In this document: positions 26,601-39,500 of the stretch, piece after piece
Position numbering within the stretch: position 1 is the first letter of the stretch
Layout: each line of letters opens with the position of its first letter
Source: Glandiceps talaboti
Taxonomy: Eukaryota > Hemichordata > Enteropneusta > Spengelidae
Direction of reading: 5' to 3'
Assembly (NCBI RefSeq): GCF_964340395.1
Contig: NC_135553.1
Span: 27,571,449 to 27,635,448 of the forward strand
DNA length: 64,000 nucleotides
Notes under the pieces: model-generated
Told to the model about the DNA's origin: nothing
The model's database searches: none
The model's input: the letters and a program-made list of their open reading frames with translations, nothing else
Translations under genes and position numbers: made by a program

Positions 26601-29028
26601 TTCAGATAAACATTCATCCGGAATGGTCAGCTAGTAGTTACAGTGTGAGTAGGGGTTGTATCAATCAGCCTACAACATCCGCCATCACAATATGTATCTT
26701 ATGCTGTATTAATGTTGTATGTTTGCTGTCTATGGACTTTGATTGTGTGGTGTAAATTGTATTCCAGTTTTATATAATTCTGGAATATTTACTTTCTTTG
26801 CTAATTTCATTCCAAGCTTTTTAATTCCTCTGACGTTGGACACCAGCTGTGCTTTATATTACATGTTCAGTTATTGTCAGAGCTCATTACAAATTGGTCA
26901 GACGTGATCGACAGGCACTTTGTGTGTTTGTCAGTGAATTTAACTATTATTGCTGCATACATCTAGTATCCTTGGCATATTTCACCATTTCATGACAAGA
27001 ATGACATTGTAATTACTGCAGTTTGGAGTTGTTTTAGTAACCACTTTATTATGTGTATGTGCAACCAGTATAGCATTGACAACATCCTATGTGTGTGTAC
27101 CCTCTGTTTTATGAATATTTTGTTCTTCAACACGTCTCAACCTTCCTCAACTTTTCACATTTTTCAGGGTGACTACCAGATCATAGAGATGACCGACGAG
27201 ACAGTGAAGTCACTTCCATATCTGAATGAAAATCGTTTGGTGGTCAAACAACCAGTGACACGTTTTCACTCACTACCGGATAGCTTCATGTATGAACCAA
27301 GGAGTAATCATATCATTGCAGCATCAGATGCAAGTCTACGAAGCAGAGGTAAAGTATACCTGATCCCTTTTTACCTTCCATAATGGAAGGTTTATGTTAA
27401 TATGCTCTAGTCTGTCTGTCTGTCTGTCTGTGGACACGATATCTCAAAAACTAGTGCATTAATGCTAATGAAACTTGCTAGACATCTTCCTTATGGTAAT
27501 AACACAAAGTGGTTAGGTTTTGGTAAATATAATATTAATATTAATGAGTCTTTTGCATAATTAATTATTTTGGTAATTAGGTACTATTTTTAAGTTGCAA
27601 GCCTCAAATTTCAAAATTTCATATAATGTGGTATATACACTGGCGATAGGAAAGTGTCCGATACAGTGTAATCATGTAGTTTTTCATTCTTATGAGTAAT
27701 TTGCATAATTAAGGATTTTTGGTAATAGGCAATGTCTTATGAATGCAGGCTTCAAATTTAATTTAATTTTGTATATGCATCAATGATACAAAGTGCACAT
27801 GTCGGATATCATTTTATGACATAGTTATTAATGTCACTGTACCGTTTGCATAATGTATTGTTTGTTGTGATTAGGCAAATTTCATGTGGCTTAGTGCATA
27901 CAAAAAGCACCCTAAATATTTGTTTAAAAAAGTCTAAAATCTGATGAAATGATGTAAAAAAAAGTCTAAAATTCTATAAAATGATGTAAAAGAGTCTAAA
28001 ATCTGATGAAATGATAATCTGATAAAATGAGGTAAAAAAAAGTCTAAAATCTGATGAAATAATGTGAAAAATTCAGAAACTCATAAAATGATGTAAAAAA
28101 GTCTAAAATCTGATGAAATAATGGGAAAAATTCGGAAACGCATAAAATTATGTAACAAAGTCTAAAATGTTATGCAATGATGTAAAAAAAGTCTAAAATG
28201 TTATGAAATGATGTAAAAAAAAGTCTAAAATGTTATGAAATGATGTAAAAAAGTCTAAAAACTGATAAAATGATGTAAATCTAAAATCTGATGAAATGCT
28301 GTAAAAAAAAGTGAATGTATAAGTAAGTCAAGGGTGAGATACAGGTTCGTTGGCACATTTTTTCCTACATAATATTTAAACAATAATGTACGCCCTCCTA
28401 GCCCATAATGGACGAAAGCAAACTTTGAACGACATAATGGGCAAGGCGACAGCCATTATGGAGTGCAAAGTTTGCTTGAGTCCATTATGGACTGGGAGGA
28501 CGTACGTTATTGTTATTATTTTATAGTTTTGCCAATTCCAGTGAATTTGTAGACCGAGAAGCGCAAAACAACGTATAATATACACAGCGCTGAACATCGT
28601 CTGCCATGTTCGGCCCGGAAGCTGAATACTAATCATAGCGACACACGTACGTACACGTACACACACATATACACTTCAGTGAACTGCTGTGAACACAAAT
28701 TTGTTTCATGAATGCGTTGTATTTTTAAACAGTGGAAATGACAATCATAAGTAACAACATACATTTCGAAAAAATGCCCAGTCGTATGAAGAAACAGAAC
28801 AATAAGCTTGTATTGTTATGCTCGTTCCAGGGCCTCGATGCCCAATAACGGAGTACATTATCAGTAATAATGTACAGCGATGACGTCACAAAATTCACTG
28901 GAATTGGTAATGCTATAATATAATTCACAATAAAGACAAGATAAATACACTGTTTCATGTCTTATGTTGACTATATTTCAAGTTGTGGTTTCCATGATGG
29001 CAAAGTGTCTGTCTGTCTGTCTGTGTGG

Positions 29029-29070
<42 letters not shown>

Positions 29071-31351
29071 GTGTAAACAAGGATGTAACTTAAGTCCAAC
29101 TTTATTCAATATCTTTTAAAATGATCTATCATCTATTTTTATTTTAACGATAGCCCTGTGAAACTTACAACTCTGTCTCTGAATTGTCTTTTATATGCTG
29201 ATGATCTATCATTGTCCACTGAAACTAAAGTTGAGCTGCAAAGTTGCTTAGATAAATTACACTGTTTTTGTACAAAGTGGAAATTAACAATCAATGTTAA
29301 GAAAACCAAAGTCATTGTATTTAATAAAGGAAATCAATTAATTAAAGGTATAAAATTTTATTTTGATAGAATTCCTCTTGACAATGTAAGAGAATACTGT
29401 TATCTTTGTATCAATTGTTTCTGCTAATGATAAATTTAAACAAAATTTCAATAACTGAGAGTTTAAATCCATGAGAGCTCTCTTTAGTTTACGTAAAACT
29501 ATTTCTCCTAATGAGAGTATTTCTATTGATGTGGCTTTAGATCTCTCTGATCATCTAATTGTTCCTATTATGACTTACAACTGTGAAGTTTGGGGTTATG
29601 AAATTGATAAAAGAAATTTTCTTGGTGACATTTAGTTTTTAGCACAACTGAACTGAAGGTTCAGTAGTGCTATAGGCATGGTAAAGTGTCTGTCTGTCTG
29701 TCTGTGTGTGTGTGTGTATGTGTGTAAACAACTTAAAGTCAAAAACTGCTGAACCGATTGCCACGATATTTGGTTACCTTGGGTGTCTAGTTGGGAAATT
29801 GTTCAAATCAAAATGATCGCATCACAGGTGTGTGATTTGGGTCAAAAAATGTGATTTTTGGTCAAAAAACTTAAACTCAGAAACTACTGGGCAGATTGGT
29901 GCGAAATTTGGTGGGAACATTCTTAAGGGGGTGTAAAGTAAGATTTGTTCATGACGGGATGATTCCATCAGTGATATGCAAATTAGGGCTAAAAATGTGT
30001 CTCTTTGGTTGAAAATCTATAATTCCAAAACCACTGAGCAGATTGGGCTGAAATTTAATGGAAATGCATTTAGGGATGTATGGACGAAGATATGTTACGC
30101 ATACCATGATTCCATGAGTGATATGGAATTAAGGTGTAAAAATGTGAATTTTGGTCAAAAACTTATATCTCAAAAAGTACTAAGTGAATGAGTTCGAAAC
30201 TTGGTGAGATGTTTCTAGAAGTGTTATTCTATATCATTGCTTTTCCTCAAAAATCTTCAACTCTGAAATTACCCAGTAGATTGAGCTTAACTTTGTTGAG
30301 AATGTGTAGATTTGTCCTCATTAATAGCTGACACAGTGAGAACAGTACATTGTTAATTAACTATAATGTTTACTTTACTATTTCCTCTGGTGGTAAAGCC
30401 TGTAGCATGGCCAGTTTGGTTTATGACTTGATTATGTAATATGTTGTAAGACAGCTGTTTCATCACCTACCCATATAAACTGAATGTAGCTTGTGTTTAA
30501 AATATTACAATAAGACAACCAAGAAAGTTAAACATGTTACATTGGTATGACTTGGTTCCAAATTGATTTTAAAAAATAAAGAAGTACAAAACCTTGTAGA
30601 CACATCCCTTTAAAGTTTGATTAGGATGTTGCTATACTTGTCTTGTACACTTCCAACATAGGATGGCTGGATTATGATGATGGAAATTAGGTATGAAAAT
30701 TTTGTTTTGGTTACAACTTTAAATCTTCAAAAAATTATATATCTATCATTGCCCTGAACATGAAGTTGTGCGGCAACGCAATATTTGCGCTATTTTATAG
30801 ATTTCTACTTGGTGTTTCTAAGAAGGTATCAAGATGGGGTATTGTTGGAGAATTAGGTCGTTTTCCTGTTAATTTCACTGTAATTAAACTGATGTTAAAG
30901 TATTGGTATAGATTAATTGTTGATGGAGATGGTTTATTGAGAGCAGCCTATATGTCTTCTATGTGTTATTCAAAATGGGTCATTTATAAAAGAAATTTAC
31001 TGGATAAGTATAGTGAGAACAGTATGTGGTCAAATCTTTGGAAGTTTAATTCTACAATCAAGAAGGTTCATGATAATTTATGTCAAGAATTTTGTAAATC
31101 TTGGTACAGGGGAATTACATAATGACATTAGATAAAAATAAAATGAGACCATAGAGATTGTTTAAAACAAATATCTCTTGCAAATTAAAAATCCTGTTTG
31201 TAGAAAACTAGTGACTAAATTGAGAATTTCAGATTATAATATTCAAATTGAGTTGGTCAGACAGTGTACTCCTAAGATTCCTGTAGATGAAAGATTCTGT
31301 AAATTTTTAGCACAACTCAACTGAGGTTCAGTAGTGCTATAGGGAGCGCCC

Positions 31352-31415
<64 letters not shown>

Positions 31416-34400
31416 GAACTTAAAAGTAAAAAACTGCTAGACCGATTGCTTTGATATTTGGTGGTCATGTTACTTCTGGTGTCTAGTTGGGAAATTGTTC
31501 AAATGAATATGATTGCATCAGAGATGTGAGTTTTGGGTCAAAAAATGTATTAAAAAAAAGTACTGGACAGATTGGCCTGAAATTTGTTGGGAACATTCTT
31601 TGGGGTGAGTAAATTAAGATTTGTTCATGACATGATTATTCCCTTAGTAATATGCACATTAGGGCTAAAAATGTCTTTTTGGTCAAAAACCTATAATTCC
31701 AAAACTACTGAGCAGATTGGGCTGAAATTTAACAGGGATGCATCTGTGGGTGTATATATGAAGAAATATTAAGCATATAATGATCTCTCAATAATATGCA
31801 TATTAGGTGTAAAAGTGTGAATTTTGGTCAAAAATTATATCTCAAAAAGTACTTAGTCAATGAGACTGAAACTTGGTGAGATGTTTCTAGAAGTGTTATT
31901 CTGTAGATTGTCTTCAAAATATTTTGACACAATTGGCCCTATCAACAATGACCACACCCTTAGCAACAACCAAATGGCAGTATATTTTGGTCAAATAACA
32001 ACAGCATCTGGTAGGCAAGCGAGTAAACATTAAAAAAAATGTATGCAAATATCCCTAGCAACCATGACCACACCCATAGCAACAGCCAAACGGTTGTGTA
32101 TTTCACAAAGATAACAGGGATTAATAGATAATTGAATAAACATTCAAAAAATGTATGTAAATTTGCCTAGCAACAAGACCATGCCCATAGCAACAGCCAA
32201 ATAATCATGTATATTGCAAAGATAACAGGAATAGAAAGACAAATGACTAAATATTTTTAAAATGTATGCAAATGTGCCTAGCAACAAGACCATGCCCATA
32301 GCAACAGCCAAATGATAACATATATTGCAAAGATAATATCAGGAATTCATACACAAGTGAACAAAAACATTCAAAAATGTATGCAAATATGTCTAGCAAC
32401 ATGACTACCCCCATAGCAACAGCCAAAGGATCGCGTATATCGCAAAGATAGCAACATGCATGGACTAGCATATGGATAAACATTTTTAACAACTATAGTT
32501 GTGGTACAATGCCATTGGCGGTATTTTTTCCTTTCCAATTTATTTGTGGAAAAAATAAACAAATTTCAAGAAATCTTTTCACCAAATGATGGTCAATATA
32601 CCATGAAGGTTCATAATGAGTAAAAAAAATTCCCCAACGAACCTCAGTGAATCTCACCCTTAAAGAATGATGTAAAAAGTCTCAAATGTGATAAAATTAT
32701 GTCAAATATCTGAAATCTGATATGTGCCATATTTACAATATTTTCTGTTTCCCAATTTGATTGCATCATCTGTTGTCTCTGTTTTTCTGTCTTTCTCTAT
32801 GTGTTTGTCAGTCAGTCTGGTCTGGCTGGCTCTTTGTTCTGGCCGGGTCTGTCTGTCTGTCTGTCTCTCTGTTTACAACTGCTGACATCAGACCATGGAC
32901 AAACAACCTGTTATAAACTGGGAAAGAAAACAAATGAATTTGATTAATAACACTTGGCTCAGCATGTTGTAACAGCTGAGACTTGTATTACACACCATTG
33001 TTTGATGAGAACAGTTTTATGGCCTCTTTATGTGTACATGAAATGCCAGGGGAACTGGAAATTCTTTGTGACCATAAACTATTATGTAAAGTGGCCATAA
33101 AACTGTTCTTATCAAATGATGGAATGTAATACAAGTGTCTGTACTTCCAAACGTGATGTGCCAAGTGTTATTAATCCAATTCATTTGTTTACTTTCCCCA
33201 CTTGAAACAGCTTCTGTTCTTCCACGGTCTGATGTCAGAAGTTGTATCTGCATGTCTCTTTGGCTGTCAGTCTCTGGCTCTCTATTTGTTTGTGTATTTC
33301 ATGTACACATGACATCATTAAAGAATGCAACATACTTGTAAGTAGGTGTGAAATACGACAAGTCACATATTCCTTATCTACCCTAAAATTGTTATCAAAG
33401 TGTAAAATAATCCATAATGGTATAAATGTATTTGACATGGTACAACCTTGAGGAGTAACAAAAACAAAACAATAATGTTTTAATGATATGTCTTGCCAAT
33501 CACCCATATCAGGTTTATAATTACAACTATGGAATATATAGCGTTGCGGTAGCTTGCATGAAGTGAGCTTCAAGCAGAGACAATTTAGGTAAAGACAACA
33601 AGATAAGTGACACAAAACAACAGCCGGTGCCTCTGATGTCGGTTGACGGAAAGCTTTATGACTTTGTTTATATCTGTCATGTTCTAAAATAAACTCCCAC
33701 GGTGTTCTAGGACTGTTCATGCCGTCAACGTGACTTCCTTTACTGCTGATAACATTAGGTAAGATTGTACAAGACGCACCATAGCACATACCATTTCTCG
33801 GTAGGGTTGGTCTTTGAATTTTGAAATGTTACATCTTAATGTTGGTGAAATGAAACCGAGTGGTGTGTATTTTTGATTATGGAATGTTTAGTCTATTACA
33901 AAATAATTGGCAAGAAATAGCATTTATTACTTAGATACACGTACATTAGTGTTATCAATGCCGACACAACACACAGCCAAAATGGAATGAGCGATGGGAA
34001 GAGAGATATAACTTACGTATACTGACAGCAAACTAAGGCCCGTACACCACACACGTGTTTGTACAGTCACATAATGTGTCGACCAGAATTGAAGTCATCT
34101 TTTGCAAATCAGAGGTAGCAAAGATGTCGGAATTACATGTACCAAGCGAAGACAACAGTACATGATTTGGTATAGCATGTTTACAGAAGGCATTGTCTAC
34201 CCTTGCATGCCGATGGGAAAGCCAAAGTCAATTATCTACATGTCGGACAAGCAGTTGGGTTTGAAATAATGATAAATTGATAACATGTCGAGTATTTTTG
34301 TTCCAACTCTCACAACTTTTGAGCGTAAATTTACATGAACCATTTTCCGAGGGATGACATTTTGTAAAAGTAATGCTACGTGTGCGCCTGCTGGATAACA

Positions 34401-36458
34401 AAATAAATCATTCGAAGTACATGAATAGACAAAATAATAAATCCATTTCAATACTGATTTCAGTGATCAACAAATAACATGTTGTATGTAGCTTGAATTA
34501 TAATAAGATGAAGTTGTTACTGTTGTTGTTGTTGTTGTTGTTGTTGTATACGAAATTGTATTTAATATTATACTTCATAATGGTATGAGCCTCTGGTATG
34601 AGCCACACTGTCCCATTTGATCATTATCACATGCAGTGTCCTAATCAGTAAACAGAGTGTGTCACCGGGGATCCTGTGGTGTTTATACTTTGAAAAGTTA
34701 CCGACACTGATTATATTGTATGTCTTTGCTTGAAACTTGTCTCATTCTTCATTGCCACAAGCAAGCAACCGCAACGCTGTTATTTCCAAAGTTGTATGAT
34801 ATTTGGCATGTCATCATAAGGTCTAACAAAAAAAATTGTGTGGTTCAGATTACACTCAATTTTAAAAAAGGTGAGGTAGGTAGATTTTTTATTTTATTTT
34901 TATATGGTCCAAAAAGATAATTGTTTGGTTCCGGTTACCCGACCCCACCTAACTTTTCACTGCCTACTCTAAACTTTGTTTTACATATTCCAGAAAAAAT
35001 AATAAAATCGCAAAAATTATGTAGTCTCATGAGAAATAGTGGCTGTGGAAACTGACATCAACTTTAAAAGAAACAAAAAAACTGTTCTTCCAATCTGTAA
35101 TGGCTGTATATCTGATAGGAAGAAATAAATAACACAGAGACCATTTGGAAAGCAATGGAGAACCTGAACTAGACACTCACACATGAAAAAAAAATAACAA
35201 AACAAAATTAAAAATCTACCTACCCCTCCTACTCTAAAATTGAGCGTAATCAGAACCACACAATTTTTTTTATTAGTCCTATGTATTATTTTTTTGTCTA
35301 TGTCTAGTTCAGGTAGTTAAGTTTTCCATTGTTGTCCATACAGTCTCTGTCTTATTGGTTTCTTCTCATCAGATGTACAGCAATTAAAAAGTTTTATATT
35401 GTCTTTGTAAGTTGATGTCAGTTTCCACATCCACTATTTCTTGCGAGACTTTGCAATTTTCATGATTTTATTATTTTTTCTGGAATACATTAAAAAGTTA
35501 AGGGTCAGCATGAAAAACTAGGTGGGGTCGGGTAACCGGAACAAACAATTTTTTTTTTAGGCCTAAAAATAATCGAAAGGAAGACACATTGGTTTAAATT
35601 TTAAAAGTGAATGATTTTAGGAAGGAAATTTTGATGGTTTGTGCAATATTTATGCAGTCTGGAATAGTAAGTTATATCTGCTACCTCAATTCAAAAGATA
35701 TAAAATACACAAAATTAAAGTCAGATTGAGAAATAATGAATTCTGTATATTATTGCAATATTTGTACATTTTCTGTACTAGTCAGGAATTTTTGGGTACA
35801 AAGTGAGAGACTCAAAGAAACTTTTACATGCATATATGCAAATTTGTATCAAAAATTGATATTAAGTATCTAATTATATAATTAATATTAAATAATCCCA
35901 CAAATATTGGCCGAATTCATGACTTGCAAACAGCAAAGTCAGAATATAAGTATTGTGCCAGTATATATATCCAAATTTGGTGCAAAATGAATAGTAATTT
36001 CAACTAACAAAAAAATTTGCATGAATTGTATGACATGTGAATAGTAAATGAATATGTTTGTGTTGGCAAACTATTATTACTCTCACGTGTAAATAGAAAG
36101 TGAATTTGTGTAGTATTTAATCCTTAGGCTGGAGTCAGAATTTACGTGGGGGAGGGGGGGCCTGGGGAGAAATTGGAGGCCATGAAAAAAATTGAAGGTT
36201 CAAAGGGGGGCCATGAAAAATCTGATGGTCTGAAAGGGGGGCCCAAAATGTTTTGCTCATGATTTGAACCAAAATTAAATCTCAGGAGCAGTTGTTTACC
36301 AAGTAAATTTCAAAAAATTCTCACAGCTTTGCAGCAGTTACTTCTACAGCCTGTATTCAGCACTGAGTTGGGTGATAGCCATGTGAATGCATTTGTGTAA
36401 GTGTATGCCTTCCTCTGTCTGTCTGTCTATCTGTATTTGTATCTGTGTGTGTGTGTGT

Positions 36459-36540
<82 letters not shown>

Positions 36541-39500
36541 TCTCTGTATGTCTCCTTCTCTCACTCTGTCTCTCTCTGTTGAGACTTTTTTAAACATTCA
36601 AACCTCAGGAGCAGTTGTTTACCTTGTACTTTGCAAAATTGTTCACTTCATTTACCTACCATACATTTAATTATGAGGCAGTTAATGACCAAGCGAATGT
36701 GTGTGTCTGCCAAAATATCTCTGTATAACTTAAAGTGTAGGTAATATAGCCATACAGTTGTATAATGTATTGAGAGTACAAATTGGGTATTGAAGACACT
36801 TTTCAAGTACTCTATGGCTTCCGATAATGTGTATGGTTTGAAATTTTATGCCACTAAATGGCCTCCTACATGTCCTTATTTTCAAAAATGTGCCTATCGT
36901 GGACACCCCCTCCTACAACCTCCCCACAAGATATCATGGGGGTGCCGTTTCTGCCCAGAATTAAGATTCAAAAAGAAAACTCTGCTGGCTAAGTTTTTCC
37001 AAGTACAGGTTACAGCCAATGATAGACCTTTTTCACAAAGCCCACATCTATTTATAAAGAAATCTCTCTGCATGTTAATGTTCTGTTCTTATATAGCGCT
37101 TTCCCACACTTATTAACCCTGGCTCGGATCAGAATGGCACAACGGCCCTTTAGTCTTCCTCAACTCCCCGGGGAGCATACAATCCATTGCAGCCATTTAA
37201 GCGCATAGGATTAAAGCCTTCACATTGCAACCTACATCCTACCAGGTCCCCAATTATACAGCTGGGTTGACTGAAGCACAGTCGTGGTTCAAATCTTGCC
37301 CAAGGACTTTAGCCACTCAGAAACAAACAGCAGGCAGCGACAGGGCTCGAACCTGCAACCTGTAGATTCCAAGCCAGTCACGCTAACCATTCACCCATCA
37401 TGACTCCACATGTTATGTATGGATGCTGAAGTTGATTTCCACTGTTAGCTTACAGTGTGTCATGTAGTGTACCATACTGTACATCGCTGAAGTGGAAGGG
37501 AGGGGGGGGGGTTAATGTATAATTACATATTAAAATATGTGCAGCTGGGAGAGGGGCTATGAAAATTCTTGGGTTCATTTCGGGGGGAGACATGAAAATA
37601 TTTTAGAGTGCGAAGGGGGCTCTGAAATTTTTTTCGACCAAAATTATTTCTCCCCAGGACCCCCACGCCCCACCCCAATGCCATAACTTCTGACACCAGC
37701 CTTTATAGAGGGGTCAATACAATGGAAAACTGAATGGTTGGACTCAATACACCACCTTGTCTCGTATGTATGTATGCATTGTATGTATAGAAACAAGTTT
37801 TTGCTATACAAACCATTGTAATGTAGATGATGAACAAAAACAGCTACTGAATAATGTGTTTAGAAGCAATAAAGTACCACACTAATGTACGTAATCCACT
37901 TTTATTGATTACATCTTCTAGGGTATTCCCCAAAACAATGTCGGCTTGAATTTCCTTACATCCTTTGTGTCAATTATCAATATAGTAGATTAAAATCCAC
38001 AATGCATGCAGTACTTTCAGATAGGTAGAGAGACTCTTATAGTTAGTTCAATTGTAACATAGTATCATATCAATTGTAGCAATATGAAAAGACAGATTTT
38101 ACAGGGACTAAATCAGTCTATAAATGCATAGAGGTCGTCTGGATTGACAGAACAGATCACGGTATGATTTTGAGATTGGATAATTTGGTATGCAACTACA
38201 TTATGAATAAGTCTGTATTGTATTGCATTGTGGAGGCATCTATTTCAACTAAGGAATTGTGATAGCACAGACAAAAAGTCACAAGAACTCGTCAATAATC
38301 TGCATTGATTTTCTCCTGACTCTAACATTCTTACTTGATATATCTGCCCACGCTATGGCACAGCACTTGTAGCTTCAGTATCATAAAACTTTCATTCTCA
38401 GAAGCTGAATGGTACAAAGTGACACTGTTTTCATAGTAGCAGCATGTTAGGTACTTGTATGTTAGTCAGTTTGCTATTAATTTTTATGTTTACATGTTTG
38501 TTATTTTGCTTTACTCCAGTACTTACCATCTCACGTGTGTTATTCATTTTGACAACTACTGTGGACTTGCATTTCATAGAGGCTGTTTGTTTGGTTTCAA
38601 ATCTGGCTATTCACAACTTTCCAAATTTGGAATTTCTCACTTTTGTTTAACAACAGGCACAGAGAGAATGAGAACAGTTCTACAGTTTATGGTATTAATC
38701 CTACTATCTCATATATAGTTAAGTGTCATTTATGGATTTATGGATGGATAATCTCTCGGAATTTGTTATTCTATCACTGATAGGGAGTCAACAGCAGCAG
38801 GTATTTCCAGATTGTGGATTGGAGCAAGCTAACGGAACAGTGGCGGGTGATGTGTCCCCTCACAGCAAGGAATCACTGCCAGAATTGAAACGTGTGCCCC
38901 CATCTATGCAGCAAAACCTGCAATATTCTCCTACACATCTAGGTGCTAAACCAGAAATGTTTGAAATGAACCAGTTGTCTAGGACTAACTCACCAAAGAC
39001 ATTGCCCTATACAGGCACTCATTTACCAACACCTTCCAATATTCCAAGTTTGCAATATGAGCCTCCGCCATCCTACGATCAAGTACAAAATGGCGATGAA
39101 CTAGTCACGGAACCAGATAATCTCGGTCCTGAAGGAGATGAAATCTTACTGCATGACTGGATCAGCTCAGGTGATTCCTCAGAAGAGGAACTCAAACATT
39201 TGACAGAGTCACCTGAAACAAAAGTTCGGAAACGACCATCAGAGTGTAGACAGTTGAATGACAATAATTGTAGAGAAATGGGAACTTCTAGTCCATTATT
39301 AGGTCGGGACTTTGACGACGACATGCGATCATGTCCAATTCACGGTGTGCGGTCACCACCCAAATCACCGACAAAACCTTGTCCAGTACATGGAAATGTC
39401 AGTCCATTAGAGTTAGACGAAACAGACGATGACGATGATGATTTTGAAATTGATCCACAGTGCCCGATACACTCACCTCATAAAGGTGGTTTCGGTGTGC

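Larger units (their letters stand above)
28331..32656. mobile_element. 4.3-kb block bounded by inverted repeats
   Basis: The left end agggtgagatacaggttcgt (28331) matches in inverted orientation the right end (ccaacgaacctcagtgaatc, then tcaccct, 32634-32651). Both flanks are the 31-33-bp tandem repeat, so the block looks like an insertion into that array. It contains a hairpin, a small inverted-repeat element, a LINE remnant and two HINE-like copies. The superfamily is not recognised. Confidence 0.5.

Noticed and set aside
37310-37407. Functional tRNA gene on the minus strand
   Set aside because: A and B boxes are present but no complete cloverleaf is seen, and a SINE body and tail follow.
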